Positions 43,839 to 53,274 of a DNA stretch of 64,000 bases are shown here, in pieces; the first letter of the stretch is position 1, and the number at the start of each line of letters is the position of its first letter. The notes below the pieces were generated by a model. That model was not told where the DNA came from, did not search any database, and saw nothing but the letters and a program-made list of their open reading frames with translations. The stretch is from contig NZ_CALDGS010000046.1 of the NCBI RefSeq assembly GCF_937941905.1, positions 1-64,000 of the forward strand, given 5' to 3'. Made by a program: the position numbers and the translations under genes. Origin of the DNA: an uncultured Mycolicibacterium sp. GTDB lineage: Bacteria; Actinomycetota; Actinomycetes; Mycobacteriales; Mycobacteriaceae.

Positions 43839-44846
43839 GTGGCCCAGATCCCCGTCATCGCGTTGACCGGCTATCTCGGGGCCGGCAAGACGAGCCTGCT
43901 CAACCACGTGCTGAAGGCGCCCGGTGCCCGAATCGGCGTGGTGATCAACGACTTCGGTGAGATCAACGTCGACGCCGCCCTGGTGTCGGGGCAGATCGAC
44001 GAGCCGGCCTCGATCGCCGGCGGGTGCATCTGCTGCCTGCCCGACGAGGGCGGGCTGGACGCGGCGCTGGAGAAACTGTCGGACCCGCGGCTGCGGTTGG
44101 ACGCCATCATCGTCGAGGCCAGCGGGATGGCCGATCCGATCGCGGTGTCTCGGATCATCCGGTTCAGCGGGGCCGAGCGGGTCCGTCCCGGCGGGGTCGT
44201 CGATGTGATCGACGCCGCACGGCATTTCGAGACGGTGGACCGCGGCGGGACGGCACCGGCCCGGTACGGGGCGGCCTCGCTGGTGGTGGTCAACAAGCTC
44301 GACCAGGTGCCCGGCCGGGACGAGGTGCTGGCCCGCATCGCCGCGCGGGTGGCCGAGCGCAACCCGGCCGCGCACGTCGTCGGCGCGGTCGGCGGGCGGG
44401 TGGACCCGGCGCTGCTCTACGACGTGGCCGAGCAGCCCGAGGAGGCCGCCGGCCAACTGTCGCTGCGCGAGCTGCTGGTCGGGGACGAGGAACACCACCA
44501 TGTGCACGCCGCGTCGGTGACCGTCGGCCGCGCCGGCTGCATCGACCCCGACCCGCTGCTGACCCTCGCGGAGAACCCGCCGCCGGGGGTGTACCGGCTC
44601 AAGGGCACGGTCGCGGTCGGCTACCGCGACCGGGTGCGCGGCTACGTCGTCAACGTCGTGGGCCCGTCGGTGCACGTGGCGACGGTGCGCTCGGCCCCGG
44701 CGGTGAGCTCGCTGGTGGCGATCGGCACCGACCTCGACACCGACGCGGTGCGGGCGCGGCTGGAGGACGCGCTGGTGTCCTGCGCCGGCCCGGCCCCGTC
44801 GGTCGGCATCCGCCGGCTGCAACGCTACCGGCGACTGAGCATCTGA
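43839..44846 (+). CDS. COG0523 (CobW/ZigA-type) metal-chaperone GTPase
   Basis: 335-aa GTPase. The P-loop is G-Y-L-G-A-G-K-T-S, the C-x-C-C metal site is G-G-C-I-C-C, and N-K-L-D is motif 4. A CobW_C domain follows with a H-H-H-V-H cluster. Likely role: zinc or cobalt insertion into a client protein. GTG at 43839 with AGAAGGGAG upstream. There is no cobalamin gene beside it. Confidence 0.88.
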   Translation: MAQIPVIALTGYLGAGKTSLLNHVLKAPGARIGVVINDFGEINVDAALVSGQIDEPASIAGGCICCLPDEGGLDAALEKLSDPRLRLDAIIVEASGMADPIAVSRIIRFSGAERVRPGGVVDVIDAARHFETVDRGGTAPARYGAASLVVVNKLDQVPGRDEVLARIAARVAERNPAAHVVGAVGGRVDPALLYDVAEQPEEAAGQLSLRELLVGDEEHHHVHAASVTVGRAGCIDPDPLLTLAENPPPGVYRLKGTVAVGYRDRVRGYVVNVVGPSVHVATVRSAPAVSSLVAIGTDLDTDAVRARLEDALVSCAGPAPSVGIRRLQRYRRLSI

Positions 44847-44879
44847 CCGCCGCGCCGGTTCGGTGCGTCACACTGGGTC

Positions 44880-45431
44880 GTGGCCCTTTCCGCGACGGTG
44901 TTCAAGGTCGACCTCGGCATCGCCGACGTCGACCACGGGTACTACGCCGATCACCCGCTGACCGTGGCCCGTCACCCCAGTGAGACCGACGAGCGGATGG
45001 TGGTGCGCCTGCTGGCGTTCGCGCTGCGGGCCCACCGGCTCGCCGAGCTCGACGCACAGCTGGGCTTCGGGCCGGGGCTGTCCACCCCGGACGCGCCGGA
45101 TCTGCGGCTGGCCGACCGCACCGGCCGGGTCCTGGAGTGGATCGACGTCGGCCTGTCCGACGCCCGCGCCCTGGGCCGGGCGAGCGGCCGGGCCGAGCGG
45201 GTGGTGCTGTTCCCCTTCGCCGCCGGGACACCCGCCTGGTGGCGCACCGTCGGCCCGAAAGTGGCCGGGCTGTCCAATCTTTCGGTGCTGCAGATCCCGC
45301 ATCCACCGGTGCGCCGGCTGGCCGGTGCGGTCGGCCGCCGGATGACCGCGCGGGTGCTGGTGCTGGCCGACGAGGTCACGGTGACCCTGGGCGACGTCGA
45401 GGTCGCCTTCACCCCCGAGCGGTTGCGCTGA
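44880..45431 (+). CDS. YaeQ family protein
   Basis: 183-aa YaeQ-fold protein (PD-(D/E)XK nuclease-like). It has the family pattern F-K-V-D-L-G-I-A-D-V-D, D-E-R-M-V-V-R-L-L-A-F and E-W-I-D-V-G. Biological role unclear. GTG start at 44880. Confidence 0.85.
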   Translation: MALSATVFKVDLGIADVDHGYYADHPLTVARHPSETDERMVVRLLAFALRAHRLAELDAQLGFGPGLSTPDAPDLRLADRTGRVLEWIDVGLSDARALGRASGRAERVVLFPFAAGTPAWWRTVGPKVAGLSNLSVLQIPHPPVRRLAGAVGRRMTARVLVLADEVTVTLGDVEVAFTPERLR

Positions 45432-45435
45432 GGTG

Positions 45436-46710
45436 TCAGCCCGCGGGCGCGAGCACCGCCTGCCGGAAATGGCTGCAGGCCAGCAGGGCGAGTTCGACGT
45501 CGAGGCGGTCGTCGCCGATCGGCCTGCCCCGGCGCTCGACCGCCCGGTTCACCCGGTAGCGCACCGAGTTGGGGTGCAGCATGAGCTTCGTGGCCGCGGC
45601 CGTGTAGCTCGCCCCCTCCTGCAGGAACACCCGCAGCGTCTCCCGGAGCCGGGCGTCGCCGGCGGTGTCGCGGGCGAGGTCGCCGAGGGTCTCCCGCACC
45701 CACCGGCGGGTGTCGGCGAGGTTGTCGGCCAGCAGCGCCGCCACCGCGACCCCGCGGTCGTCGGCGGCGACGACGCGCGGCGCGGCCCCCGCCGCCGTCG
45801 CCACCTTGCGGGCGGCGCGGGCGCGCCGGTGCGACCGGCGAAAGCCGGCCAGCCCGGTGTCGGGCACACCCAGCGCGAGAAACACGTCCGGCCATTCGGT
45901 TTCGGCGAGTTCGCGGATCGTGCCGGCCGGATCGGCCGTCCCCCGGTCCACCGGCAGCCAGGCCCACCCGCTGACGGTGTCCTCGGCGACGAACAACGGG
46001 CGGTGCCGCAGCCGCAGTGCCTCGGCGGCCGCCCGGATGAACCGCTCCAGCCGCAGCAGCTCCCCGCCGGGCGGATCGCCCGGTCCGGTCCACAGCACCA
46101 GCGCCAGGTGCCCGCCCCGCAGCGGGTACCCCACGGCCGCCGACGCAGCGTCGACGTCGACCGGGGCGTCGTCGGCCAGCATCTCGCGGACCCGGACCGC
46201 TCGCATGCTGTTGCGGTGCTCGAGCCAGCGTTCGCGCTCGACCTCGTAGGTGTCGGAGACCTGCTGGGAGATCCAGTCGATGTAGGCGAACGAGGTGGCC
46301 GAGATCCGGTCGTAGACCGCCAGCCGCAGGTCCGGGTCGGCGACGCTGCGCCGGATCTGCTCGAGGATCCGCTCCAGCATCTCCTGCTGCCCGAGCCGGT
46401 AGGCCCGGATCAGCGCGCTCACCGGGATCCCGTGCTGGGCGGCCCGCCGGGCGTACTCGAGTGCGGCGGTAGGCGGCTCGGCGCGGTCGAGGTCGATGCC
46501 GTACCGGATGACGGTGAGGACGGTCTCGACGTTGCCCGCCACGCTGAACCGCAGCAGTTCGACCAGGCGCGGATCGCCGCGCAGCTCGTCGATGTCGGCG
46601 GTGATCCGCCGCTGGATGCGCTCGACGGACTCACCGAGCTGCTCCAACAGCCGGTCGACGACGAGCGCCACCGTCGAGCTGACGTCGTCGTTGTAGCCGG
46701 GCTCCACCAC
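45436..46710 (-). CDS. PucR/CdaR-family regulator
   Basis: 424-aa activator-type regulator: an N-terminal helical sensory region with R-A-Y-R-L-G-Q, a GGDEF-like middle and a C-terminal HTH (Y-T-A-A-A-T-K-L-M-L-H-P-N-S-V-R-Y-R). The GTG at 46710 lies seven bases after TAGATT (minus strand 46723-46718), consistent with a leaderless start. It is divergent from the acyl-CoA-ligase operon that it probably controls. Confidence 0.85.
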   Translation of the reverse strand: MVEPGYNDDVSSTVALVVDRLLEQLGESVERIQRRITADIDELRGDPRLVELLRFSVAGNVETVLTVIRYGIDLDRAEPPTAALEYARRAAQHGIPVSALIRAYRLGQQEMLERILEQIRRSVADPDLRLAVYDRISATSFAYIDWISQQVSDTYEVERERWLEHRNSMRAVRVREMLADDAPVDVDAASAAVGYPLRGGHLALVLWTGPGDPPGGELLRLERFIRAAAEALRLRHRPLFVAEDTVSGWAWLPVDRGTADPAGTIRELAETEWPDVFLALGVPDTGLAGFRRSHRRARAARKVATAAGAAPRVVAADDRGVAVAALLADNLADTRRWVRETLGDLARDTAGDARLRETLRVFLQEGASYTAAATKLMLHPNSVRYRVNRAVERRGRPIGDDRLDVELALLACSHFRQAVLAPAG

Positions 46711-46838
46711 GCACCGCAATCTAGTCGGCGTTACCGGCGATAAGCCAGATTTTTTGTAGCGCGAATACAAACCGTGGGTCGGGGTTCGTGAGTCGGACAC
46801 GGTGTGGTGCCCGTCACGCCTCCCTACCGTCTGGGGCC

Positions 46839-48311
46839 ATGTCCCCATCGCTGGAGTCCCTGTCGTCGCTACCCGACCGTCGTGCCGCATCGGATCCGGC
46901 AGCGCCGTGCCTGGCCGATGACGCGGTGACGCTGAACAACGCCGAGTTCCGCGCGGCGGTCGAATCCGCCGCGGCCGTCCTGCACGGCCACGGCGTCGGG
47001 GCCGGCGACGTCGTCGCGGTGATGCTGCCGAACACGGTGGACCTGGTGGTGACGCTGTTCGCGGCCTGGCGGCTCGGCGCCGCGGTCACCCCGCTGAACC
47101 CGGCGCTGTCCGCCGACGAGGCCGGCTACCAGTTGACCGACGCCGGCGCGACGGTGCTCGTCACCGCCGGCGCGACCGCCGCACCGGTCCCGGTGGTGGC
47201 GCCCGGCGAGCTGAAGCACGGCGCCGGCCCGGCGCCGGCCGTGCCCGGATCCGCCGAGCGGCTGGCGCTGCTCATCTACACCAGCGGCACCACCGGGCGC
47301 CCCAAGGGCGTGATGCTCGACCACGCGAACGTCACCGCGATGTGCGCGGCGATCATCGAGGCCTACGAGCTCTCCCCCGCCGACAGCAGCCTGCTGATCC
47401 TGCCCCTGTTCCACGTCAACGGGATTGTGGTGGGAACGCTGTCGCCGCTGCTCGCCGGCGGTCACGTGACGATCGCCGGCCGGTTCGAGACGCGCAGCTT
47501 CTTCGAGCGGGTCCGCCGCTGCCGGCCGACGTACTTCTCGGCGGTGCCGACGATCTACACCCGGCTCGTCGAGTTGCCCGAGGACGTCGAGGTCGACACC
47601 TCGAGCCTGCGGTTCGCGGTGTGCGGAGCGGCCCCGGCCAGCGCCGAGCTGCTCGAGCGGTTCGAACGCCGCTTCGGCGTGCCGATCGTTGAGGGCTACG
47701 GGCTGTCGGAGGGCACCTGTGCCAGCACCGCGAACCCGCTGCGCGGTCCCCGCAAGCCCGGCACCGTCGGCATCCCGCTGCCCGGCCAGCGGGTCCGGAT
47801 CGCCGACGGTCAGGGACGGACCCTGGGACCCAACGAGATCGGCGAAGTGCTGATCGCCGGACCGACGGTGATGCGCGGCTACCTCAACCGCCCGGAGGAG
47901 ACCGCGAAGACGATCGTGGACGGCTGGCTGCACACCGGCGACATCGGCTACCTCGACGCGGACGGCTACCTCGTGCTCGTCGACCGGGCCAAGGACATGA
48001 TCATCCGCGGCGGGGAGAACATCTACCCCAAGGAGATCGAGACCGTCGCCTACCGACTGCCGGAGATCGCCGAGGCGGCCGTGATCGGCCGGCCGCATCC
48101 GGTGTACGGCGAGGTGCCGGTGATGTACCTCGCCCCCGCACCCGGACACCCGATCGACACCGACGCGGTACGCCGGCACCTGGCCGCGTCGCTGGCGAAA
48201 TACAAACAGCCCGTGGAGATCACCGTGCTCGACGCGCTTCCCAAGAACGCGGTCGGCAAGATCGACAAGCCGGCCATCCGCAGACTCGACGCGGCCGCCC
48301 GGACGGCCTGA
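46839..48311 (+). CDS. AMP-dependent acyl-CoA synthetase/ligase
   Basis: 490-aa adenylate-forming ligase: P-loop Y-T-S-G-T-T-G-R-P-K-G, G-Y-G-L-S-E-G-T, D-W-L-H-T-G-D-like (G-W-L-H-T-G-D), and catalytic Lys in G-K-I-D-K-P. It activates an unidentified carboxylic acid as acyl-CoA. It heads an operon with the membrane protein at 48340 and the oxidoreductase at 50118. Confidence 0.88.
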   Translation: MSPSLESLSSLPDRRAASDPAAPCLADDAVTLNNAEFRAAVESAAAVLHGHGVGAGDVVAVMLPNTVDLVVTLFAAWRLGAAVTPLNPALSADEAGYQLTDAGATVLVTAGATAAPVPVVAPGELKHGAGPAPAVPGSAERLALLIYTSGTTGRPKGVMLDHANVTAMCAAIIEAYELSPADSSLLILPLFHVNGIVVGTLSPLLAGGHVTIAGRFETRSFFERVRRCRPTYFSAVPTIYTRLVELPEDVEVDTSSLRFAVCGAAPASAELLERFERRFGVPIVEGYGLSEGTCASTANPLRGPRKPGTVGIPLPGQRVRIADGQGRTLGPNEIGEVLIAGPTVMRGYLNRPEETAKTIVDGWLHTGDIGYLDADGYLVLVDRAKDMIIRGGENIYPKEIETVAYRLPEIAEAAVIGRPHPVYGEVPVMYLAPAPGHPIDTDAVRRHLAASLAKYKQPVEITVLDALPKNAVGKIDKPAIRRLDAAARTA

Positions 48312-48339
48312 GCCGAGCATCGAAAGCGAAGGCAGCGAA

Positions 48340-50121
48340 ATGAGTTTCACTCAGCACGACTACCCCGACGTCAACCCCCAGGAGTTCCTGCGCAAGCCGC
48401 TGCTGGAGCGGATCCGCATCCTGAGCAACCACTGGGTCGAACACGGCTTCGGCACACCGTCGATGGTGGCGGTCCTCTACATCACCAAGGTGACGGTGCT
48501 CTACATCCTCGGCGGCGTCGTCGTCGCGACGGTGACCTCCGGGCTGCCCGCGTTCTGGCACGTCTCGCAGTGGTGGAACGAGCCGATCGTCTACCAGAAG
48601 CTCATCCTGTGGACGGTGCTGCTGGAGGCCATGGGGCTGGGCGGCTCCTGGGGGCCGTTGGCGGGCAAGGTCAAGCCGATGACCGGTGGCATCCAGTTCT
48701 GGCTGCGCCGCGGCACGATCCGGCTGCGGCCCTGGACCTGGGTGCCGTTCACCGCCGGGAACCGCCGGGGCTGGCCGGACATCGTGCTCTACGCGGCGTT
48801 GCTCGTCTCGCTCGCCGTCGCGCTCGTCGCCCCCGGCGTGCCGACCGACTCCCTGCTGGACCGGTTGCCGCACAACACCTCCGGCCTGGTGAACCCGGCG
48901 TTGATGGTCGCCCCGATCGTGCTGCTGATCCTGGTCGGGCTGCGGGACAAGACGATCTTCCTGGCCGCCCGCGGCGAGCAGTACCTACCGGCGATGGTGT
49001 TCTTCACGGTGTTGGGGTTCACCGACATGATCGTCGCGCTCAAGCTGCTCATCGTGGTCGTCTGGGTCGGGGCCGGGATCTCCAAGATCGGCCGGCATTT
49101 CGCCCGCGTCATCCCGCCGATGACCAGCAACAGTCCGACGCTGGCCAAACTGCCCGCGTTCAAGCGCGCCATGTACCGCGCCCCGGGTCGCGACCTGCGG
49201 CCCTCGCGCCTGGCCGAGTTCATGGCGCACGTGCTGGGCACCGGGGTGGAGGTGCTCGCGCCACTGGTGCTGCTGTTCTCGCACAACAAACCGCTGACGG
49301 TGGCCGCCGTGGTGCTCATGCTCGGCCTGCACCTCTACATCATCTCGGCGTTCCCGCTGGCGGTGCCGCTGGAGTGGAACGTGCTGTTCTCGTTCGCCAC
49401 CGTGTTCCTGTTCCTGGGTTTCCCGGCCTGGGAGGGCTATGCGGTCGGCGACATGTCCTCGCCGTGGCTGACCGCCGGGATCGTCGCGGCGCTGCTGTTC
49501 TTCCCGATCCTGGGCAGCTTCCGGCCGGACAAGGTCTCGTTCCTGCCCTCGATGCGCCAGTACTCGGGCAACTGGGCCTGCTCGGTGTGGGCGTTCGCGC
49601 CGGGCGCGGAGGCCAAACTCGACCGGGTTCACCGGCCCGCGCACAACCAGATCGACCAGTTCATCGCCTTCGGCTACGACCCGGAGTGGGCCGCGGTCAT
49701 CATGAACCTGCCCGCGACCTTCCGGTCGATGCACACCCAGGGCCGCGGGCTGATCTCGGTGCTGCTCAAGCATCTGCCCGACATCGACGCCCGGACGGTG
49801 CGGGAGGGTGAATGGGTGTGCAATTCGCTGATCGGCTGGAACTTCGGGGACGGTCACCTGCACGATGAACGGATGATCGCCGCGGTGCAGGAGCAGGTCG
49901 GGTTCGAGCCGGGTGAGCTGGTGGTGGCCTGGGCGGAGTCGCAGGCCTGGGGCAGCCCGGTCCAGCACTACAAGCTCATCGACGCGGCCCTGGGCGTCGT
50001 CGAGACCGGTACCTGGCGGGTCGACGACGTCGCCGAGGCCCAGCCCTGGCTGCCGGACGGGCCGGTGCCCACTACCGTCACCTGGTCGCGGTTCCGCGAC
50101 GGTCGGGGGGCGATGGCGTGA
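48340..50121 (+). CDS. DUF3556-like multi-pass membrane protein
   Basis: 593 aa with about ten hydrophobic segments in residues 45-410 and a soluble C-terminal region (about 420-593). It resembles the actinobacterial DUF3556 family; I know no function for it. GTGA overlap with the next oxidoreductase gene and 28-bp spacing from the ligase show one operon, suggesting a lipid or hydrophobic acid role. Confidence 0.72.
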   Translation: MSFTQHDYPDVNPQEFLRKPLLERIRILSNHWVEHGFGTPSMVAVLYITKVTVLYILGGVVVATVTSGLPAFWHVSQWWNEPIVYQKLILWTVLLEAMGLGGSWGPLAGKVKPMTGGIQFWLRRGTIRLRPWTWVPFTAGNRRGWPDIVLYAALLVSLAVALVAPGVPTDSLLDRLPHNTSGLVNPALMVAPIVLLILVGLRDKTIFLAARGEQYLPAMVFFTVLGFTDMIVALKLLIVVVWVGAGISKIGRHFARVIPPMTSNSPTLAKLPAFKRAMYRAPGRDLRPSRLAEFMAHVLGTGVEVLAPLVLLFSHNKPLTVAAVVLMLGLHLYIISAFPLAVPLEWNVLFSFATVFLFLGFPAWEGYAVGDMSSPWLTAGIVAALLFFPILGSFRPDKVSFLPSMRQYSGNWACSVWAFAPGAEAKLDRVHRPAHNQIDQFIAFGYDPEWAAVIMNLPATFRSMHTQGRGLISVLLKHLPDIDARTVREGEWVCNSLIGWNFGDGHLHDERMIAAVQEQVGFEPGELVVAWAESQAWGSPVQHYKLIDAALGVVETGTWRVDDVAEAQPWLPDGPVPTTVTWSRFRDGRGAMA

Positions 50122-51536
50122 CGACGGCGACGGTGGTCGGCAGCGGGCCCAACGGGCTCGCCGCCGCCGTCACGCTCGCCCGGGCGGGGCTGACCGTCAC
50201 GGTGCTCGAGGCGGCCGACGAGATCGGCGGCGGCACACGGAGTTTCGAGGCAATCGTGCCCGGCCTGCTGCACGACCACTGCTCGGCGATCCATCCCATG
50301 GCGGTCGGGTCGCCGTTCGTCACCGGGTTCGGCCTGGAGCGCCACGGGCTGCGCTGGCGGCTACCGGAGATCGACTGCGTGCACCCGCTCGACGACGGCC
50401 GGGCCGGGGTGCTGAGGCGGTCGGTCGACGACACCGCCGCCGGGCTCGGCGCCGACGGGCGAGTGTGGAAGGCGCTCTTCGGCCGGCCCGCCGACCGGTT
50501 CGAGGCGATCGAGGACGCGGTCATGGGCCCGCTGCTGCGGCTGCCGGACCACCCGCTGGCGCTGGCCCGGTTCGGCGCGCCGACCGTGCTGCCCGCCGCG
50601 GTGCTGGCCCGGGCGTTCCGCACCCCGCAGGCCCGGGCGCTGTGGGGCGGGGTCGCCGCGCACGCCTTCCGGCCCCTGCACCTGCCGCTGACCTCGGCCA
50701 TCGGGGTGGGGATCATCACCGCCGGGCACCGCCACGGCTGGGCGGTGGCCGAGGGCGGCTCCCGCGCCGTCACCGCCGCGATGGCCGCCCTGTTGCGGGA
50801 GTTGGGCGGCACCGTCGAGACCGGGGTGCCCGTCCGCGGCCGGGCCGATCTGCCCCCGGCGGACATCACCGTGTTCGATCTGGCCCCCGAGGCGGTCGCC
50901 GACATCCTCGGCGACCGATTGCCGGCACGGGTGCGGCGGGCGTACCGGGCGTTCCGGCGCGGCCCGGGCGCGTTCAAGGTCGACTTCGCCGTCGAGGGCG
51001 GGGTGCCGTGGACCAACCCCGACGCCCGCCGCGCCGGCACGGTGCACGTCGGCGGTACCTTCGCCGAGATCGCCGCGGCCGAACGCGACATCCACGCCGG
51101 GCGGATGCCCGAGCGGCCCTTCGTCCTCGTCGCCCAGCAGTACCTCGCCGACCCGCAGCGCTCCGTCGGCAACATCCACCCGGTGTGGAGCTACGCCCAT
51201 GTGCCGCACGGCTACACCGGTGATGCGACCGAGGCGGTCATCACCCAGATCGAGCGGTTCGCGCCCGGCTTCCGCGACCGGATCGTCGGCTACCGCGCCG
51301 AGACCACCGACGGGATGGCCCGGTTCAACGCCAACTTCACCGGCGGGGACATCCTCACCGGCGCCAAGGACGTCCGGCAGCTGGTCTTCGGGCCGCGGAT
51401 CACCTTGTCGCCGTACGCGACCGGCGCACCCGGGTACTACCTCTGCTCGGCCGCGACGCCGCCCGGGCCGGGCGCGCACGGGATGTGCGGCTTTCACGCG
51501 GCGCGGGCCGCGCTGCGGGACCTGACCCGCGGGTGA
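50118..51536 (+). CDS. FAD-dependent oxidoreductase (phytoene desaturase/PYROXD2-like)
   Basis: 472-aa flavoprotein. It has the dinucleotide motif V-V-G-S-G-P-N-G-L-A-A-A at the N-terminus, E-A-A-D-E-I-G-G-G-T, and a C-terminal H-G-M-C-G-F-H-A-A. It is of the phytoene-desaturase-like group; the substrate is not known. It is co-expressed with the acyl-CoA ligase and DUF3556 protein. Confidence 0.85.
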   Translation: MTTATVVGSGPNGLAAAVTLARAGLTVTVLEAADEIGGGTRSFEAIVPGLLHDHCSAIHPMAVGSPFVTGFGLERHGLRWRLPEIDCVHPLDDGRAGVLRRSVDDTAAGLGADGRVWKALFGRPADRFEAIEDAVMGPLLRLPDHPLALARFGAPTVLPAAVLARAFRTPQARALWGGVAAHAFRPLHLPLTSAIGVGIITAGHRHGWAVAEGGSRAVTAAMAALLRELGGTVETGVPVRGRADLPPADITVFDLAPEAVADILGDRLPARVRRAYRAFRRGPGAFKVDFAVEGGVPWTNPDARRAGTVHVGGTFAEIAAAERDIHAGRMPERPFVLVAQQYLADPQRSVGNIHPVWSYAHVPHGYTGDATEAVITQIERFAPGFRDRIVGYRAETTDGMARFNANFTGGDILTGAKDVRQLVFGPRITLSPYATGAPGYYLCSAATPPGPGAHGMCGFHAARAALRDLTRG

Positions 51537-51639
51537 GCGTTCAGGCGGAAGCCGGCACCCCGGCGGACGGAGCGCTGGGCGTCTCCGACAGCTGCAGCTC
51601 CGCCCCGCAGCGCGCGGGGCGACCGTCCACCAGCCCGCA

Positions 51640-51662
51640 GGGTGTTCGAAAACCGAACACCC
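51640..51662. repeat. AAAAC-loop hairpin 1
   Basis: Stem of nine base pairs (51640-51648 with 51654-51662) around loop AAAAC. It follows the oxidoreductase operon by about 100 bp and may act as terminator or as a dispersed repeat. Confidence 0.6.
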
Positions 51663-51698
51663 CGGCCGGCGCGGGCCGGCATGCCTCGGGCCGGCAGC

Positions 51699-51727
51699 CC
51701 GGGGTGTGCAAAAACTGCACACCCCGG
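51699..51727. repeat. AAAAC-loop hairpin 2
   Basis: Perfect 12-bp stem (51699-51710 with 51716-51727) with the same AAAAC loop as the hairpin at 51640. Arm cores GGTGTTCG and GGTGTGCA are related, so the two look like copies of one element. Confidence 0.6.
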
Positions 51728-51923
51728 TACAGCGGTCCGGGCCCGGGCGGGTGGTGCCGGCCTCCAACCGCCGCCACCGGTACCCGTGCAGCAGCGCGAG
51801 CACGGCGCGGACGCCGCGGCGGACATGCGGATCCGGCGATGCCCGACCCCGGCGGTCGGCGTTTCCTATGCTCGTGCCGGACCCGGAAGTACCGAGCAGA
51901 GAGTCTGAGCAAGGAGGCGACAG

Positions 51924-52274
51924 ATGAGCGACGCACAGGTCCGGATGGTGGTGCTGTCCACCGACAACCTCGACGAGTCGATCAAGTTCTACGAGGGGCT
52001 CGGCTTCGGGCTGAAGTTCCGCGACGGCGCCCACTTCGCCGCGCTCGACGGCGGCTCGATCACCCTGGCGCTGGCCACCGCGGTGGACCACCCGATCCCG
52101 GGCCAGGTGGTGGTCGGCATCAAGACCGACGACGTCGACGGCGCGGCCAAGAAGATCGAGGAGAGCGGCGGCGGCATCGTGAAGGGCCCGTACGACGACG
52201 CGCACGAGCGCCGCGCGGTGGTCTACGACAACAAGGGCAACGGCCTGGTGTTCTACAAGCCGCTGCAGCGCTGA
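51924..52274 (+). CDS. VOC (glyoxalase/bleomycin-resistance) family protein
   Basis: 116-aa single-domain vicinal-oxygen-chelate protein: V-L-S-T-D-N-L-D-E-S-I-K-F-Y-E-G-L-G at the start and Y-D-N-K-G-N-G-L-V-F-Y-K-P at the end. Substrate unknown. Strong AAGGAGG ribosome site. Confidence 0.87.
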   Translation: MSDAQVRMVVLSTDNLDESIKFYEGLGFGLKFRDGAHFAALDGGSITLALATAVDHPIPGQVVVGIKTDDVDGAAKKIEESGGGIVKGPYDDAHERRAVVYDNKGNGLVFYKPLQR

Positions 52275-52304
52275 CGCTCCGCTTCTCCCGCGGGCCTTCT
52301 CCCC

Positions 52305-52364
52305 GCGAGCAGACGCCTACACCCCCGGATCGGCGACGGTTCGGGGGTGTTTGCGTCTGTTCGC
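52305..52364. terminator. Bidirectional hairpin terminator
   Basis: Arms 52305-52327 and 52342-52364 pair with one internal 2x2 mismatch and one wobble, with a 14-nt loop, between the convergent VOC gene and the nucleosidase gene. Confidence 0.75.
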
Positions 52365-52390
52365 CGGGGAAGCTCGCCGGGGAAGCCGGC

Positions 52391-53143
52391 CTACAGGACG
52401 GGTAGCAGCCGGCGCACGATGGCGGCCGACGAGGCGGCGACGGTCTCCACGAAGGCCAGGAAGTCGAACCGGGAGTCCCGTCCGGCGAGGTCCGACAGCG
52501 CCCGGATGACCAGCCAGGACATCGAGTAGGACGCGGCGACCTGGGCCACCGCCCCGCCCTCCATCTCCACGGCGAGCCCGCCGAGGTCGCGGAACAGCCG
52601 CTCCCGGGTCTGCTCGCAGTGCACGTACTGGTCGCCGGACAGCACGGTGCCGTAGGCGATCCGCGCCGGCCGGTCGCCGCCCCCGGCCGCGGCCGGCAGC
52701 GCCGGCAGCTCGAACCCGGTCAGCCGCTCGCGCACGCGCGCCAGCAGGTCCGGCGGCACCGGGAAGCCGAGCCCGTCGGCGGGGTTGAAGAACGGGATGT
52801 GCCCGGCCTGGTAGGTCTGCAAGCGGCCGTCCTGGTACACCCCGGCGTCGTGCTGGATCACCCGGTCGGCGATCACCACGTCCCCGACGGCCAGCTCGGG
52901 GCTCAGCCCGCCGGCCACCCCGGAGAACACCACGGCGCGGCAGCCGAACCGCTCGGCCAGCACGGTGGTGGTCAGCGCGGCGTTGACCTTGCCCACCCCG
53001 CTGCCGGCCAGGATCACCCGGTGCCCGTCGAGCACCCCGGACAGGTACTCGGTGCCGGCGACGGTGTCCGCCTTCGGGTCGGCCAGCACCGCCTGCAGGT
53101 GGGTGATCTCCTCGGGGATGGCGCAGATGACTCCGACGGACAC
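52391..53143 (-). CDS. mtnN: 5'-methylthioadenosine/S-adenosylhomocysteine nucleosidase
   Basis: 250-aa PNP-fold nucleosidase that hydrolyses MTA and SAH to adenine. [11 protein letters not shown] at the N-terminus, G-V-A-G-G-L (substrate loop), V-E-M-E-G-G-A and R-A-L-S-D-L-A-G are family motifs. GTG at 53143 is chosen to start at the conserved strand; upstream GTG 53182 adds 13 residues and neither has a strong ribosome site. Confidence 0.9.
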   Translation of the reverse strand: MSVGVICAIPEEITHLQAVLADPKADTVAGTEYLSGVLDGHRVILAGSGVGKVNAALTTTVLAERFGCRAVVFSGVAGGLSPELAVGDVVIADRVIQHDAGVYQDGRLQTYQAGHIPFFNPADGLGFPVPPDLLARVRERLTGFELPALPAAAGGGDRPARIAYGTVLSGDQYVHCEQTRERLFRDLGGLAVEMEGGAVAQVAASYSMSWLVIRALSDLAGRDSRFDFLAFVETVAASSAAIVRRLLPVL

Positions 53144-53274
53144 GCCGTGCAGTTTCGCGCCGCCGCGCGGCGGGTGCAACACCGCTGCGCCGGGTGCCCG
53201 AAATCGTCCTCGGCGCGGTGGGCGACCCGGTAACTTACGAGATCGTCACGTCTGGGCTGGTGGGAGGAGACGGG

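Larger units (their letters stand above)
51537..51923. other. Intergenic region with two AAAAC-loop hairpins
   Basis: 387 bp with no convincing gene. It carries two related hairpins (listed separately). A -10-like TATGCT precedes the VOC gene. Open frames here have no ribosome site and no recognisable product. Confidence 0.55.

Noticed and set aside
51541..51936. Minus-strand open frame of about 131 codons in the gap before the VOC gene
   Set aside because: Arg/Pro/Ala-rich, runs through two hairpins, has no ribosome site and no recognisable family.
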